DNA of 64,000 nt from an uncultured Cellulomonadaceae bacterium. Its GTDB lineage: Bacteria; Actinomycetota; Actinomycetes; Actinomycetales; Cellulomonadaceae. The first letter of the stretch is position 1. Every line of letters starts with the position of its first letter. Position numbers and translations under genes: made by a program. The stretch is taken from NCBI GenBank assembly GCA_947495165.1, contig CANLXM010000001.1, positions 1,302,001-1,366,000 on the forward strand, in the 5' to 3' direction. A model generated the notes under the pieces. The model saw nothing but the letters and a program-made list of their open reading frames with translations. It ran no database searches and was not told the DNA's origin. Shown in pieces: positions 13,773 through 22,234 of the stretch.

Positions 13773-15242
13773 ATGGACGGGATCGACACCAGCATCTTGC
13801 TGCTGGTCCTGCTCGGCGCGTGCCTGGTCGCGCTGATTCTGGTGCTCGTCGCGCGGCGGGAGGCCGAGGCCGTCCGGCGCCAGGCTCGTGACGACGTCGC
13901 CGGGATTCGCGAGGAGGCGCGCGAGCTGGCGCGCGAAGCCACCCGCCGCACGCAGCGCGTGTCCGACCTCGAGTTCCAGCTGGGCGCCGAGCGTGACCGC
14001 CTGGACCAGCTCGCCGAGCGCCTGGAGCTGCAGGCCGGTCGCCTCGCGTCGTCCGAGGCGCAGGCCGTCGCTGCGCGTGCGGCCCAGCAGGACGCCGTGG
14101 TGCACGAGCTCGAGCGGCTGGGTTCGCTGACGGCCCAGGAGGCCAGGGACGCGTTGCTCCTGCGGATGACCAGCGATGCCGAGCGGCGCGCAGAGGCCCG
14201 GATCAGTCGTGCCGAGGCCGCGGCGCGCCGCACGGCCGACGAGCGCGCCCGCGCGGTGATCTCCGCGGCCGTCAGCCGCCTCGCCGTCCCCACCAGCACC
14301 CAGACGAGCATCACCGTCGTCCCTCTGCCCACGGCCGATCTCAAGGGCCCGATCATCGGCAAGGAGGGGCGCAACATCCGGACGTTCGAGGCGACCTCCG
14401 GCGTGACGCTCATCGTGGACGACAACCCCGACCACGTCCTGCTCTCGTGCTTCGACGCCGAGCGACGCGAGATCGCCGAGGTCGCTCTCCTCGAGCTCAT
14501 GACTGACGGACGGATCAACCCCGAGCGGATCGAGGCCGCCCTCCGGCAGGCCGCCGCAGGGTCCGACGACCGCGCGATGAGCAGCGGCCACGCAGCCGCG
14601 CAGACCGCAGGCGTGGCGGGCCTGCACCCTGACCTCGTCGGCGCGCTCGGGCGGCTGCGCCTGCGCTCGTCCTACGGCCAGGACGTCCAGGCGCACCTGG
14701 TCGAGTCGGCCCACATCGCCGGGGCGATCGCCGCGGAGGTCGGCGCCGACGAGGCGCTGGCCCGACGCGCCGCCCTGCTGCACGACATCGGCAAGTCCGT
14801 CCCCGCGTCCGCCCAGGGCAGCCATGCGGCGGTCGGCGCCCGGCTCGCGGCGCGCTGCGGCGAGGCCGCCGGCGTGGTCAACGCGATCGCGGCGCACCAC
14901 GGCGAGGTGGCACCCGAGACCGTGGAGGCGGTCGTCGTCCAGGCGGCGGACTCGATCTCGGCTGCACGACCGGGTGCGCGCCGCGACGACGTGGACCAGT
15001 TCGTGGAGCGGATGGAGTCCATCGAGCGGCTCGCGGCCGAGCACGCAGGCGTGTCCAAGGTGCTCGCCATGGGCTCCGGCCGGGAGGTCCGCGTCGTCGT
15101 CGAGCCTGCGGCTGTGCCCGACGCCGACCTCCCGCGCCTGGCCCAGGCCATCGCGGACCGCATCACGAGCGAGCTGCCCGTCCCGGGCGAGGTGCACGTC
15201 ACGGTCATCCGGGAGCTGCGCGCCAGCGCCACCGCCGGCTGA
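13773..15242 (+). CDS. rny: Ribonuclease Y (membrane-anchored KH-HD endoribonuclease)
   Basis: The 489-residue protein has the RNase Y layout: one N-terminal transmembrane helix (about 8-27), a long Arg/Glu/Ala-rich coiled coil (about 30-165), a KH RNA-binding domain around GPIIGKEGRNIRTFE, and an HD domain with LLHDIGK near residue 336. In firmicutes RNase Y starts bulk mRNA decay. At 489 residues it is a little shorter than the ~520 of Bacillus because the coiled coil is shorter. It lies 2 bp after recX and is convergent with the gluD permease. Many actinobacteria rely on RNase E/G and RNase J, so the presence of both J and Y is worth noting. Confidence 0.93.
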   Translation: MDGIDTSILLLVLLGACLVALILVLVARREAEAVRRQARDDVAGIREEARELAREATRRTQRVSDLEFQLGAERDRLDQLAERLELQAGRLASSEAQAVAARAAQQDAVVHELERLGSLTAQEARDALLLRMTSDAERRAEARISRAEAAARRTADERARAVISAAVSRLAVPTSTQTSITVVPLPTADLKGPIIGKEGRNIRTFEATSGVTLIVDDNPDHVLLSCFDAERREIAEVALLELMTDGRINPERIEAALRQAAAGSDDRAMSSGHAAAQTAGVAGLHPDLVGALGRLRLRSSYGQDVQAHLVESAHIAGAIAAEVGADEALARRAALLHDIGKSVPASAQGSHAAVGARLAARCGEAAGVVNAIAAHHGEVAPETVEAVVVQAADSISAARPGARRDDVDQFVERMESIERLAAEHAGVSKVLAMGSGREVRVVVEPAAVPDADLPRLAQAIADRITSELPVPGEVHVTVIRELRASATAG

Positions 15243-15269
15243 GGCGGGGGTCGGCGTTGGCGCCCCCCG

Positions 15270-16124
15270 TCACATCTGGTTCGCACCCTCGGCCTCCACC
15301 CGGACCGGGCCCGTGGTGCGCGAGCGCAGCGAACGCGCCAAGAACTGCGCCGCCGCCGAGAGCACCATGTTCACCACGATGAAGATGACCGCGATCACGA
15401 TCACCGCGGGGATGTAGTTGGAGAAGTTCGTCGAGAGGTACTCGGCCTGGCGCAGGAGCTCGACGTAGCCGATCAGGTACCCGAGAGCCGAGTCCTTCAC
15501 CACCACGACGAGCTGACTGACCAAGGCCGGGGCCATGGCCACGATCCCCTGCGGGAGCTGGACCGACCGCAGCGTCTGGCCGTAGGTCAGGCCGACCGAG
15601 AGCCCTGCCTCGCCCTGGCCCTTGGGGAGCGAGGTCACGCCCGAGCGCACGAGCTCGGCCACCACAGAACCGTTGTAGAGGGTCAGGGAGACGACGACGG
15701 CCGTGAGCGCGAACTGGTCGGGCGGCACCAGGCGGTACACGATCAGGAGCTGGTAGACGAACACCATCATCAGCAGCACCGGGACGGCGCGGAAGAACTC
15801 CACGACCACCGTGCTCACGGCGCGTACGGCCCGGTGCTGGGAGAGCCGGCCGAGCCCGAAGACGAGCCCGAAGACCCCGGCGAGCACCACCGAGTAGGCG
15901 GCGGCGACCAGCGTCCCCTTGAGGCCGGGCCACAGGTAGTCCTGCCACGTCGAGGCCTCGAGGAACGGCGACCACTTGGCTGCCGTGAGCTGGCCGTTGG
16001 CGTGCAGCTGGACGAGGACCACGGCGAGCCCGGCGAGGAGCAGGAGCACCGCGAAGACGTTGGCCACGGCGAAGTTGCGCCGGGTCCGCGGTCCCGGAGC
16101 GTCGAACAGGGGTGAGGCGCTCAT
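15270..16124 (-). CDS. gluD: Amino-acid ABC transporter permease (GluD-like)
   Basis: The 284-residue inner-membrane permease belongs to the polar amino-acid uptake family. It has an N-terminal extension with one helix (about 18-38) before the usual core, and the EAA motif that contacts the ATPase is seen around EAGLSVGLTYGQTLRSVQLPQGI. The frame stays open far upstream, but ATG 16124 is chosen because it overlaps the stop of the preceding permease as ATGA, the normal arrangement for paired permeases. It is the last gene of the gluABCD operon. Glutamate as substrate is inferred from similarity of the whole cluster to corynebacterial gluABCD. Confidence 0.88.
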   Translation of the reverse strand: MSASPLFDAPGPRTRRNFAVANVFAVLLLLAGLAVVLVQLHANGQLTAAKWSPFLEASTWQDYLWPGLKGTLVAAAYSVVLAGVFGLVFGLGRLSQHRAVRAVSTVVVEFFRAVPVLLMMVFVYQLLIVYRLVPPDQFALTAVVVSLTLYNGSVVAELVRSGVTSLPKGQGEAGLSVGLTYGQTLRSVQLPQGIVAMAPALVSQLVVVVKDSALGYLIGYVELLRQAEYLSTNFSNYIPAVIVIAVIFIVVNMVLSAAAQFLARSLRSRTTGPVRVEAEGANQM

Positions 16125-16831
16125 CGGGTCACCGCCAGCCGGCGCGAGGCCCAGGTCACGAGCAGCCCGACCGGCAGCACGATGAGGATGAAGCCGAGCG
16201 CGAAGATCGCGAAGATCCCGAAGAGCACGTCCGGACGATTCTCGATCATCTCCTTCATGACGTAGGACGCCTCGGCCACACCGATGGTGGCGGCGACGGT
16301 CGTGTTCTTCGTCAGGGCGATCACCACGTTGCCCAGCGGCGCGATCGCCCCGCGGAACGCCTGGGGCAGGATCACGATCGACAGGCTCTGCCGGAACGTC
16401 AGGCCGATCGACCGGGCCGCCTCGGCCTGGCCCAGCGGCACGGTGTTCACGCCGGACCGGAGTGCCTCGCACACGAAGGACGCGTGGTAGAGCGAGAGTC
16501 CGAGGATCGCCAGCCGCACGTTGTTGTCCACGATGAAGGTCCCGGAGTCGCGGTCCGCGAGCACGACACCCAGCTGGGTGTAGAGCCCGAGGCTGCACGC
16601 GACGACGATCAGCGTGAGCGGCGTGTTGCGCACGACGTTCACGTAGATCGCGCCGCCGGCCTGCAGCGAGGCGATCGGGGAGACGCGCATGATCGCGAGC
16701 ACCGTGCCGATCAGCAGCGACCCGACGAGCGTCGCACCCGCGAGCACCAGGGTCATCTGGAAGGCGCCGAGGATGTCGTACTCGGAGAACAACGACGTGA
16801 CCTGGGGGAGGGCTCCGCTCAGGGTGATCAC
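16121..16831 (-). CDS. gluC: Amino-acid ABC transporter permease (GluC-like)
   Basis: The 236-residue permease is the partner of the gene at 15270. It shows about five to six transmembrane helices and the EAA loop in EAARSIGLTFRQSLSIVILPQAFRGAI. The last four bases overlap the start of gluD, so the pair is translationally coupled and probably forms a heterodimeric pore. A strong 16-bp hairpin lies between gluB and this gene and may lower permease expression relative to the binding protein. Confidence 0.9.
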   Translation of the reverse strand: MITLSGALPQVTSLFSEYDILGAFQMTLVLAGATLVGSLLIGTVLAIMRVSPIASLQAGGAIYVNVVRNTPLTLIVVACSLGLYTQLGVVLADRDSGTFIVDNNVRLAILGLSLYHASFVCEALRSGVNTVPLGQAEAARSIGLTFRQSLSIVILPQAFRGAIAPLGNVVIALTKNTTVAATIGVAEASYVMKEMIENRPDVLFGIFAIFALGFILIVLPVGLLVTWASRRLAVTR

Positions 16832-16852
16832 CGCCTAGGTGGGTCGGAGGGA

Positions 16853-16890
16853 CGGACGGGGCCGCGCTGTCGTGAGCGCGGCCCCGTCCG
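16853..16890 (-). terminator. Intercistronic hairpin between gluB and gluC
   Basis: Perfect 16-bp inverted repeat: arms 16853-16868 and 16875-16890 with a 6-nt loop, starting 5 bp after the gluB stop codon. It sits inside the operon, so it is more likely a partial terminator or an RNA-stabilising stem for the gluAB message than a complete stop. Confidence 0.75.
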
Positions 16891-16895
16891 GGCGG

Positions 16896-17714
16896 TCAGG
16901 CGCAGGCTGCCGGCGTCGGCGGGTTCAGGTCGGCGTTGGGCGTGTACGTCTCCCCGGCGTTGCGGGCCAGGGCGGTCTCCCACTCCCCGGACTCGATCAT
17001 CTTGCTGATCGCGGCGTTGACCTCTTCGCAGACGTCGTTGTCCTTCGGGAGGCCGACCCCGTAGTTCTCCTCGGAGAACGGGGCGCCCACGACCTTGAGC
17101 TTGCCCGCGTTCGACTCCTGGGCGGCGAAACCGGCCAGGATGATGTCGTCGGTCGTGACCGCGTCGATCGTGCCGGCGGCGAGCTGCTCGATGCACTTGG
17201 AGTAGGTGTCGAACTCCTGGAGCTGGACGCCTGCGGAGTACTCGTCCTTGACGCGCTGGGCGGAGGTGGAGCCCTGCACCGAGCAGAGCTTCTTGCCGTC
17301 GAGGGCGTCGGGGCCGGTGATGTCGGTGTTGTCCGCCGCGACGAGCAGGTCCTGCCCCGCGACGAAATACGGACCGGCGAACGCCACGGTCTCCTTGCGC
17401 GAGTCGGTGACGGAGTAGGTCGCGAAGATCATGTCGACCTGACCGCTCTGCAGGAGTGTCTCGCGCTGCGGCGACGGGCTCTCCTTGAACTCGATCTGGT
17501 CCTCCTCGTAGCCGAGCTCGGCGGCGACGTACCGGGCGACGTCGACGTCGAATCCGGAGTAGGAGTCGCCGGTCTTCAGGCCCAGGCCCGGCTGGTCGAA
17601 CTTGATGCCGATCGTGACCTTCTCGTCGTCGCCCCCTTCGTCCGAGCTGCAGGCGGTGAGGCCTACGGCGGCCACCGAGGCGAGGGCGATCGCGGTGAGT
17701 GTGCTGCGGCGCAT
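16896..17714 (-). CDS. gluB: Amino-acid ABC transporter substrate-binding lipoprotein (GluB-like)
   Basis: The 272-residue protein is the solute receptor of the importer. It has a lipoprotein signal peptide ending in the lipobox LTAC (Cys22), followed by a Ser/Asp/Glu-rich linker. The cluster 3 periplasmic binding fold is recognised by VTIGIKFDQPGLGLK, YSGFDVDVARYVAAELG and QSGQVDMIFATYSVTDSR, in which the arginine would contact the ligand carboxylate. Two cysteines (in KLCSVQG and SKCIEQL) may form the disulfide usual for glutamate receptors. It is flanked by the ATPase gene and, after a strong hairpin, by the two permeases. Confidence 0.92.
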   Translation of the reverse strand: MRRSTLTAIALASVAAVGLTACSSDEGGDDEKVTIGIKFDQPGLGLKTGDSYSGFDVDVARYVAAELGYEEDQIEFKESPSPQRETLLQSGQVDMIFATYSVTDSRKETVAFAGPYFVAGQDLLVAADNTDITGPDALDGKKLCSVQGSTSAQRVKDEYSAGVQLQEFDTYSKCIEQLAAGTIDAVTTDDIILAGFAAQESNAGKLKVVGAPFSEENYGVGLPKDNDVCEEVNAAISKMIESGEWETALARNAGETYTPNADLNPPTPAACA

Positions 17715-17811
17715 GGTGTGCTCCCGTCGTCGTGCGTCGTGTCGTGCCGAGGGTGGTGCGTCCTGCTGCCCGGCGCCCCGCCGGATGCCGGAGGCGGGCG
17801 GCCGGAGGTCT

Positions 17812-18573
17812 CTAGTGGGTGAGGATCTTGGAGAGGAAGTCCCGCGCGCGGTCCGAGGTCGGGTGCGTGAAGAACGTCTCCGGCTCCGCCTCCTCGACCA
17901 CCCGCCCGTCCGCCATGAACACCACGCGCTTCGCGGCCTTGCGGGCGAAGCCCATCTCGTGGGTCACGACGATCATCGTCATCCCCTCCCGCGCGAGGGC
18001 GACCATCACGTCGAGGACCTCGTTGATCATCTCCGGGTCGAGCGCGGAGGTGGGCTCGTCGAACAGCATCACCTTGGGGTGCATGGCGAGCGACCGCGCG
18101 ATCGCGACGCGCTGCTGCTGGCCGCCGGAGAGCGCAGCCGGGAGCTTGTGCGCCTGGTTGGCGACCCCGACGCGCTCGAGGAGCTCCATCGCCTCCTTCT
18201 TCGCGACGTCGGACTTGACGCCGCGTGCCTTGATCGGTCCGAGGGTCACGTTCTCCAGGACCGTCTTGTGCGCGAACAGGTTGAACGACTGGAAGACCAT
18301 GCCGACGTCGGCGCGCAGCTGGGCGAGGGCCTTGCCCTCGGCGGGGAGCTCCTGCCCGTCGACGCGGATGGTGCCCGAGTCGATCGTCTCCAGACGGTTG
18401 ATCGCCCGGCACAGCGTGGACTTGCCCGAGCCCGACGGCCCGATCACGACGACGACCTCGCCGGTGGCCACGGACAGGTTGATGTCCTGCAGCACGTGGA
18501 GGTCACCGAAGTGCTTGTTCACGCCGACGAGCTCGACGAGCGGGTGGGCAGCGGCAGAGCCAGCATCTGTCAT
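17812..18573 (-). CDS. gluA: Amino-acid ABC transporter ATPase (GluA-like)
   Basis: The 253-residue nucleotide-binding subunit energises the importer. It has Walker [10 protein letters not shown], the Q-loop in [17 protein letters not shown], the signature [16 protein letters not shown], Walker [13 protein letters not shown] and the switch His in [10 protein letters not shown]. The start is ATG 18573, which gives the normal family length; an in-frame start 12 codons upstream would add unconserved residues. It is the first gene of the operon, divergent from miaB with a 98-bp gap that holds both promoters. Confidence 0.93.
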   Translation of the reverse strand: MTDAGSAAAHPLVELVGVNKHFGDLHVLQDINLSVATGEVVVVIGPSGSGKSTLCRAINRLETIDSGTIRVDGQELPAEGKALAQLRADVGMVFQSFNLFAHKTVLENVTLGPIKARGVKSDVAKKEAMELLERVGVANQAHKLPAALSGGQQQRVAIARSLAMHPKVMLFDEPTSALDPEMINEVLDVMVALAREGMTMIVVTHEMGFARKAAKRVVFMADGRVVEEAEPETFFTHPTSDRARDFLSKILTH

Positions 18574-18657
18574 CCTCTGAAAGTAGGGACTCAAGGCCCA
18601 GGGCGCCACCTCATCCGGTAACGGTCCGGTCTCGGTATGGCAAAGCGGGCCGAGCCG

Positions 18658-18663
18658 TAGAAT
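18658..18663 (+). promoter_or_regulatory. -10 element for miaB (leaderless)
   Basis: TAGAAT ends 8 nt before the ATG at 18672 and no ribosome-binding site follows. It supports ATG 18672 over the TTG at 18663, which would lie within the -10. Confidence 0.55.
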
Positions 18664-18671
18664 TGTTGACG

Positions 18672-20234
18672 ATGTCCACCACCGCGCCCGTCCCCGCTGC
18701 CCGCCGCACCTACGTCGTGCGTACCCTCGGCTGCCAGATGAACGTGCATGACTCCGAGCACATGTCCGGCATGCTCGAGCAGGCCGGCTACGTACGTGCC
18801 AGCGCGGCGGACGAGGCCGCGAGCACCGCCGACGTCGTCGTGATCAACACGTGTGCGGTGCGGGAGAACGCGGCGAGCAAGCTGTACGGGAACCTCGGCC
18901 AGCTCGCGTCGGTCAAGAATGCGCGCCCGGGCATGCAGATCGCCGTCGGCGGCTGCCTCGCGCAGAAGGACCGGGCAGGCATCGTCGACCGGGCCCCGTG
19001 GGTCGACGTCGTGTTCGGCACGCACAACCTCGACGCGCTCCCGGTCCTGCTCGAGCGGGCCCGCCACAACGCCGAGGCCCAGGTCGAGATCGCAGAGTCG
19101 CTGCAGGTCTTCCCCTCGACCCTGCCGACCCGGCGCGAGTCCGTGTACGCGGGGTGGGTCTCGATCTCCGTCGGCTGCAACAACACCTGCACGTTCTGCA
19201 TCGTGCCGCACCTGCGCGGCAAGGAGCGGGACCGCCGGCCCGGCCAGGTGCTCGCCGAGGTCGAGGCGCTGGTCGCGCAGGGCGCGGTCGAGGTCACCCT
19301 GCTGGGCCAGAACGTCAACAGCTACGGGGTCGAGTTCGGCGACCGCGGGGCGTTCGCCAAGCTGCTCCGCGCCTGCGGCACCATCGAGGGCCTCGAGCGC
19401 GTGCGCTTCACCAGCCCGCACCCGGCGGCGTTCACCGACGACGTCATCGCCGCGATGGCCGAGACTCCCAACGTCATGCCGCAGCTGCACATGCCGCTCC
19501 AGTCCGGCTCGGACCGCGTGCTGCGCGCCATGCGCCGGTCCTACCGGTCCGAGAAGTTCCTGGGGATCTTGGACCGCGTGCGGGCCGCGATCCCGGATGC
19601 CGCCATCACGACGGACATCATCGTCGGCTTCCCGGGCGAGACCGAGGAGGACTTCGCCGAGACCCTGCGTGTGGTCGAGGCGTCGCGGTTCGCGTCGGCG
19701 TTCACGTTCCAGTACTCGCCGCGCCCCGGCACCCCGGCTGCCGAGCTCGACGGACAGCTGCCCAAGGAGGTCGTGCAGGAGAGGTTCGTGCGCCTGACCG
19801 CCCTCCAGGACCGGATCGCGGCCCAGGAGAGTGCCGCCCAGCTCGGGCGCACGGTCGAGGTGCTGGTGACGGAGGCGGCCGGCCGCAAGGACGCCGCGTC
19901 CGAGCGCATCTCGGGCCGCGCCCGCGACAACCGGCTCGTCCACGTCGCCCCGGCACCCGGGACCCCGGTCGGCACGGGGGTCGAGGACCCGCGCCTGGCC
20001 ACCGACCTCGACCCGCGCGTGGTCCGCCCCGGCGACGTCGTCGAGGCCGTCGTGACGCAGACCGCGCCGTACCACCTGGTCGCGGACGACCTCCTCGGCA
20101 TCCGCCGCACCGCCGCGGGCGACGCCTGGGCGGCGCGCGAGCGCGGGCGCTGGACGGACGACCACGACCACGGCTCTGCCGTGAGCCCCGGTGGCGCGGT
20201 CGCGCTCGGCTTGCCCACCGTCCGACGCCGGTAG
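18672..20234 (+). CDS. miaB: tRNA-2-methylthio-N6-dimethylallyladenosine synthase (MiaB)
   Basis: The 520-residue radical-SAM methylthiotransferase adds the 2-methylthio group to isopentenylated A37 of tRNAs reading UNN codons. Both iron-sulfur sites are complete: Cys21, Cys61 and Cys95 in the N-terminal domain, and Cys169, Cys173 and Cys176 in [13 protein letters not shown] domain occupies about residues 390-470. A ~40-residue C-terminal tail is variable. MiaA, which makes its substrate, is encoded at 21278 in the same region. The call is secure because MtaB and RimO proteins differ in the spacing of these motifs. Confidence 0.95.
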   Translation: MSTTAPVPAARRTYVVRTLGCQMNVHDSEHMSGMLEQAGYVRASAADEAASTADVVVINTCAVRENAASKLYGNLGQLASVKNARPGMQIAVGGCLAQKDRAGIVDRAPWVDVVFGTHNLDALPVLLERARHNAEAQVEIAESLQVFPSTLPTRRESVYAGWVSISVGCNNTCTFCIVPHLRGKERDRRPGQVLAEVEALVAQGAVEVTLLGQNVNSYGVEFGDRGAFAKLLRACGTIEGLERVRFTSPHPAAFTDDVIAAMAETPNVMPQLHMPLQSGSDRVLRAMRRSYRSEKFLGILDRVRAAIPDAAITTDIIVGFPGETEEDFAETLRVVEASRFASAFTFQYSPRPGTPAAELDGQLPKEVVQERFVRLTALQDRIAAQESAAQLGRTVEVLVTEAAGRKDAASERISGRARDNRLVHVAPAPGTPVGTGVEDPRLATDLDPRVVRPGDVVEAVVTQTAPYHLVADDLLGIRRTAAGDAWAARERGRWTDDHDHGSAVSPGGAVALGLPTVRRR

Positions 20235-20264
20235 GCCCGGCCCCGACGCTGTGGTCGCGCAGCC

Positions 20265-20705
20265 TCAGCGGGGCGGAGCCGCGCCCAGAGCGGGAGCCAG
20301 GTCGTTGAGCGCAGCGGTCACCGCGACGAGCGCGGAGCCCAGGTGCGCCGCGAGCTGGGCGTCGGTCACCCCGTGGCGCACGTCCGTCGACAGCTCCGCG
20401 TACAGCACGTGCTCGGTGGCCTGGTCGCCTTCCGACCGCAGGTAGACCTTGGGCCAGACGCGTGCACGGTTCCAGTCGTTGAGCGCGCGGAGCACGGCGA
20501 CCCGGTCCCGGACCGGGACGGCTGCGACCGCTCTGCCGCGGACCTGCAGGACGTCCGCCCGCGGGCCCTGGAGGAGGAGCCACAGGTGGTGCCCGTCCCA
20601 GGTGCCCGCCAGGCCGGCCGGCGACGGGGCGAAGCCGTACCCGCGTTCGCGCAGGTAGCCGGCGACGCGATCGATCGTGACGGCGGAGACGTCGTCGGCG
20701 CTCAC
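20265..20705 (-). CDS. YbjN-fold protein, copy 2
   Basis: The 146-residue protein belongs to the YbjN group, which resembles type III secretion chaperones in fold, but its function is not established. Characteristic blocks are VAGYLRERGYGF at the start, LNDWNRARVWPKVYLR in the centre and LSTDVRHGVTDAQLAAHL near the end. It is a diverged paralogue of the gene just upstream. GTG 20705 is chosen because it overlaps the stop of that gene as GTGA; a longer frame exists but adds an unconserved Arg/Pro-rich stretch. The two were probably made by tandem duplication and may form a heterodimer. They sit between the two tRNA-A37 modification genes, which need not imply a link. Confidence 0.75.
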   Translation of the reverse strand: MSADDVSAVTIDRVAGYLRERGYGFAPSPAGLAGTWDGHHLWLLLQGPRADVLQVRGRAVAAVPVRDRVAVLRALNDWNRARVWPKVYLRSEGDQATEHVLYAELSTDVRHGVTDAQLAAHLGSALVAVTAALNDLAPALGAAPPR

Positions 20706-21238
20706 CCGGCCACCGCGGGCGGGAGCGACGCCGGGTCGGGGTAGCGTTCGTCGAGGCTCGAGAAGAACAGGGAGGCGGCACTCAGCCCGCACAGGAGGGC
20801 CGTGCCGAGCTGGGCGTCGTCGGCACCGTGCTCGACCTCCGTCGACACCTCGGCGACCACGCTGATCTGGCCGTCGTCACGCACCTTGACGTAGCACTTC
20901 GGCCACAGCCGCTCGGTGTTCCAGGCGTTGCAGATCTCGAGGATCTCCTCGATCCGGTCGATCGTCACGAGGCGGTGCCACTGACCGCGGACCTGGAGGA
21001 TGTGCTCATCGACACCGCCGAGCACGAACGAGAACACGTTCGAGCGCCAGAGGCCACCCAGCTCACCCTGGGCGTCGGTGAAGAAGACGTAGCCCTGGCT
21101 GTCGAACCATGCCGTGATGCGGTCGCGCGTGACGCGCGGCGTCGCGCTCGCGGCCGCCGGCGCTGCGGCCGGTGGCACGGTGGGCTTGGGCGCAGCGGCG
21201 GGCTCGTCCGCTGCCCGTGACCACCACCACCGCACCAT
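20702..21238 (-). CDS. YbjN-fold protein, copy 1
   Basis: The 178-residue protein has a Trp/Arg start (MVRWWWSRAADEP), an Ala/Pro-rich linker to about residue 38, and then the YbjN domain: ITAWFDSQGYVFF, CNAWNTERLWPKCYVKV and VSTEVEHGADDAQLGTALL. These blocks align with those of the downstream paralogue. ATG 21238 has TACGCT 7 nt upstream on the minus strand, suggesting a leaderless transcript. The last 4 bases overlap the next gene. Function is not known. Confidence 0.78.
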   Translation of the reverse strand: MVRWWWSRAADEPAAAPKPTVPPAAAPAAASATPRVTRDRITAWFDSQGYVFFTDAQGELGGLWRSNVFSFVLGGVDEHILQVRGQWHRLVTIDRIEEILEICNAWNTERLWPKCYVKVRDDGQISVVAEVSTEVEHGADDAQLGTALLCGLSAASLFFSSLDERYPDPASLPPAVAG

Positions 21239-21245
21239 GACGCCC

Positions 21246-21251
21246 AGCGTA
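21246..21251 (-). promoter_or_regulatory. -10 element for the YbjN gene pair (leaderless)
   Basis: TACGCT on the minus strand ends 7 nt before ATG 21238. It is back-to-back with the miaA promoter at 21266-21271. Confidence 0.5.
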
Positions 21252-21265
21252 GACGCCGCGACAGG

Positions 21266-21271
21266 TAGCCT
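21266..21271 (+). promoter_or_regulatory. -10 element for miaA (leaderless)
   Basis: TAGCCT ends 6 nt before the GTG at 21278. No ribosome-binding site is present, and the encoded N-terminus runs straight into the P-loop, so this GTG must be the start. Confidence 0.55.
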
Positions 21272-21277
21272 CGCGGT

Positions 21278-22234
21278 GTGCTCATCGCAGTGGTAGGCCC
21301 GACGGCGACGGGCAAGTCCGCGCTCGGCGTCGCCCTGGCGCGTCTCCTCGACCCGTCGGGGGAGATCGTCAACGCGGACGCGTTCCAGCTGTACCGGGGG
21401 ATGGACATCGGGACCGCGAAGGTCACGGCCGCCGAGCGCGGCGACATCCCGCACCACCAGGTCGACGTGCTCGACGTCGCCGACGACGCCTCGGTCGCGC
21501 AGTTCCAGGCCGCGGCGCGCGCGGACGTGGCGGACATCGAGGCGCGCGGGCGGCGGGCGATCCTCGTCGGCGGGTCCGGCCTGTACGTGAGGTCGGTGGT
21601 GGACCGGATCGAGTTCCCCGGCACCGACCCGGAGATCCGGCGCGCGCTCGAGGTGCGCGCCGAGACGGAGGGCGCACGTGCCCTGCACGACGAGCTCTCC
21701 CGGCGTGACCCGGTCGCTGCGGCGAACATCGGCCCGGGCAACGTGAAGCGGACGGTCCGTGCCCTCGAGGTGATCGAGCTGACCGGGCGCCCGTTCTCCG
21801 CGACGCTCCCGGTGCCGGACTACCTGCGTCCCACCGTCCAGATCGGCCTCGACTGCTCGCGCGACGTCCTCGACGCCCGCGTGGAGGCGCGGGTCGCAGA
21901 CATGTGGGAACGAGGGCTCGTCGCTGAGGTCGCCGCGCTCGCGAACCACGGCATGGGCCGGACGGCCGCGCGCGCCGTCGGGTACGCCGAGGTGCTGGAG
22001 ATGCTCGTGGGACGGTGCACGGAGGCGGTGGCCCGGGAGGCCGTCGTCGTCCACACGCGCCGCCTGGCCCGCAAGCAGATGGGCTGGTTCGGCCGGGACC
22101 CGCGGATCGTCTGGCTCGATGCCGACGCCCCCGACCTCGTCGCCCAGGCGCTCGACGTCGTCGCCCGTGCCGAGCGCGGGGAGCTCGGTCTCCCCGACGC
22201 CTCCCGCCCGACCCGCCGTACCCTGGGCTCATGA
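21278..22234 (+). CDS. miaA: tRNA dimethylallyltransferase (MiaA)
   Basis: The 318-residue enzyme transfers the dimethylallyl group to A37 of tRNAs, making the substrate for MiaB. The P-loop VVGPTATGKS ends at Ser14, so only the GTG at 21278 leaves a complete domain. Other landmarks are NADAFQLYRGMDIGTAK, the catalytic-site region GGSGLYVRSVVDRI and KRTVRALEVIELTGRPFS. The stop codon overlaps the dapF start as ATGA, so miaA and dapF are translationally coupled. Confidence 0.96.
   Translation: MLIAVVGPTATGKSALGVALARLLDPSGEIVNADAFQLYRGMDIGTAKVTAAERGDIPHHQVDVLDVADDASVAQFQAAARADVADIEARGRRAILVGGSGLYVRSVVDRIEFPGTDPEIRRALEVRAETEGARALHDELSRRDPVAAANIGPGNVKRTVRALEVIELTGRPFSATLPVPDYLRPTVQIGLDCSRDVLDARVEARVADMWERGLVAEVAALANHGMGRTAARAVGYAEVLEMLVGRCTEAVAREAVVVHTRRLARKQMGWFGRDPRIVWLDADAPDLVAQALDVVARAERGELGLPDASRPTRRTLGS

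Noticed and set aside
21031..21043. GAACACGTTC-like sequence resembling an SOS box
   Set aside because: The half-sites are 2 bp apart instead of 4, and the site is inside the YbjN coding sequence.
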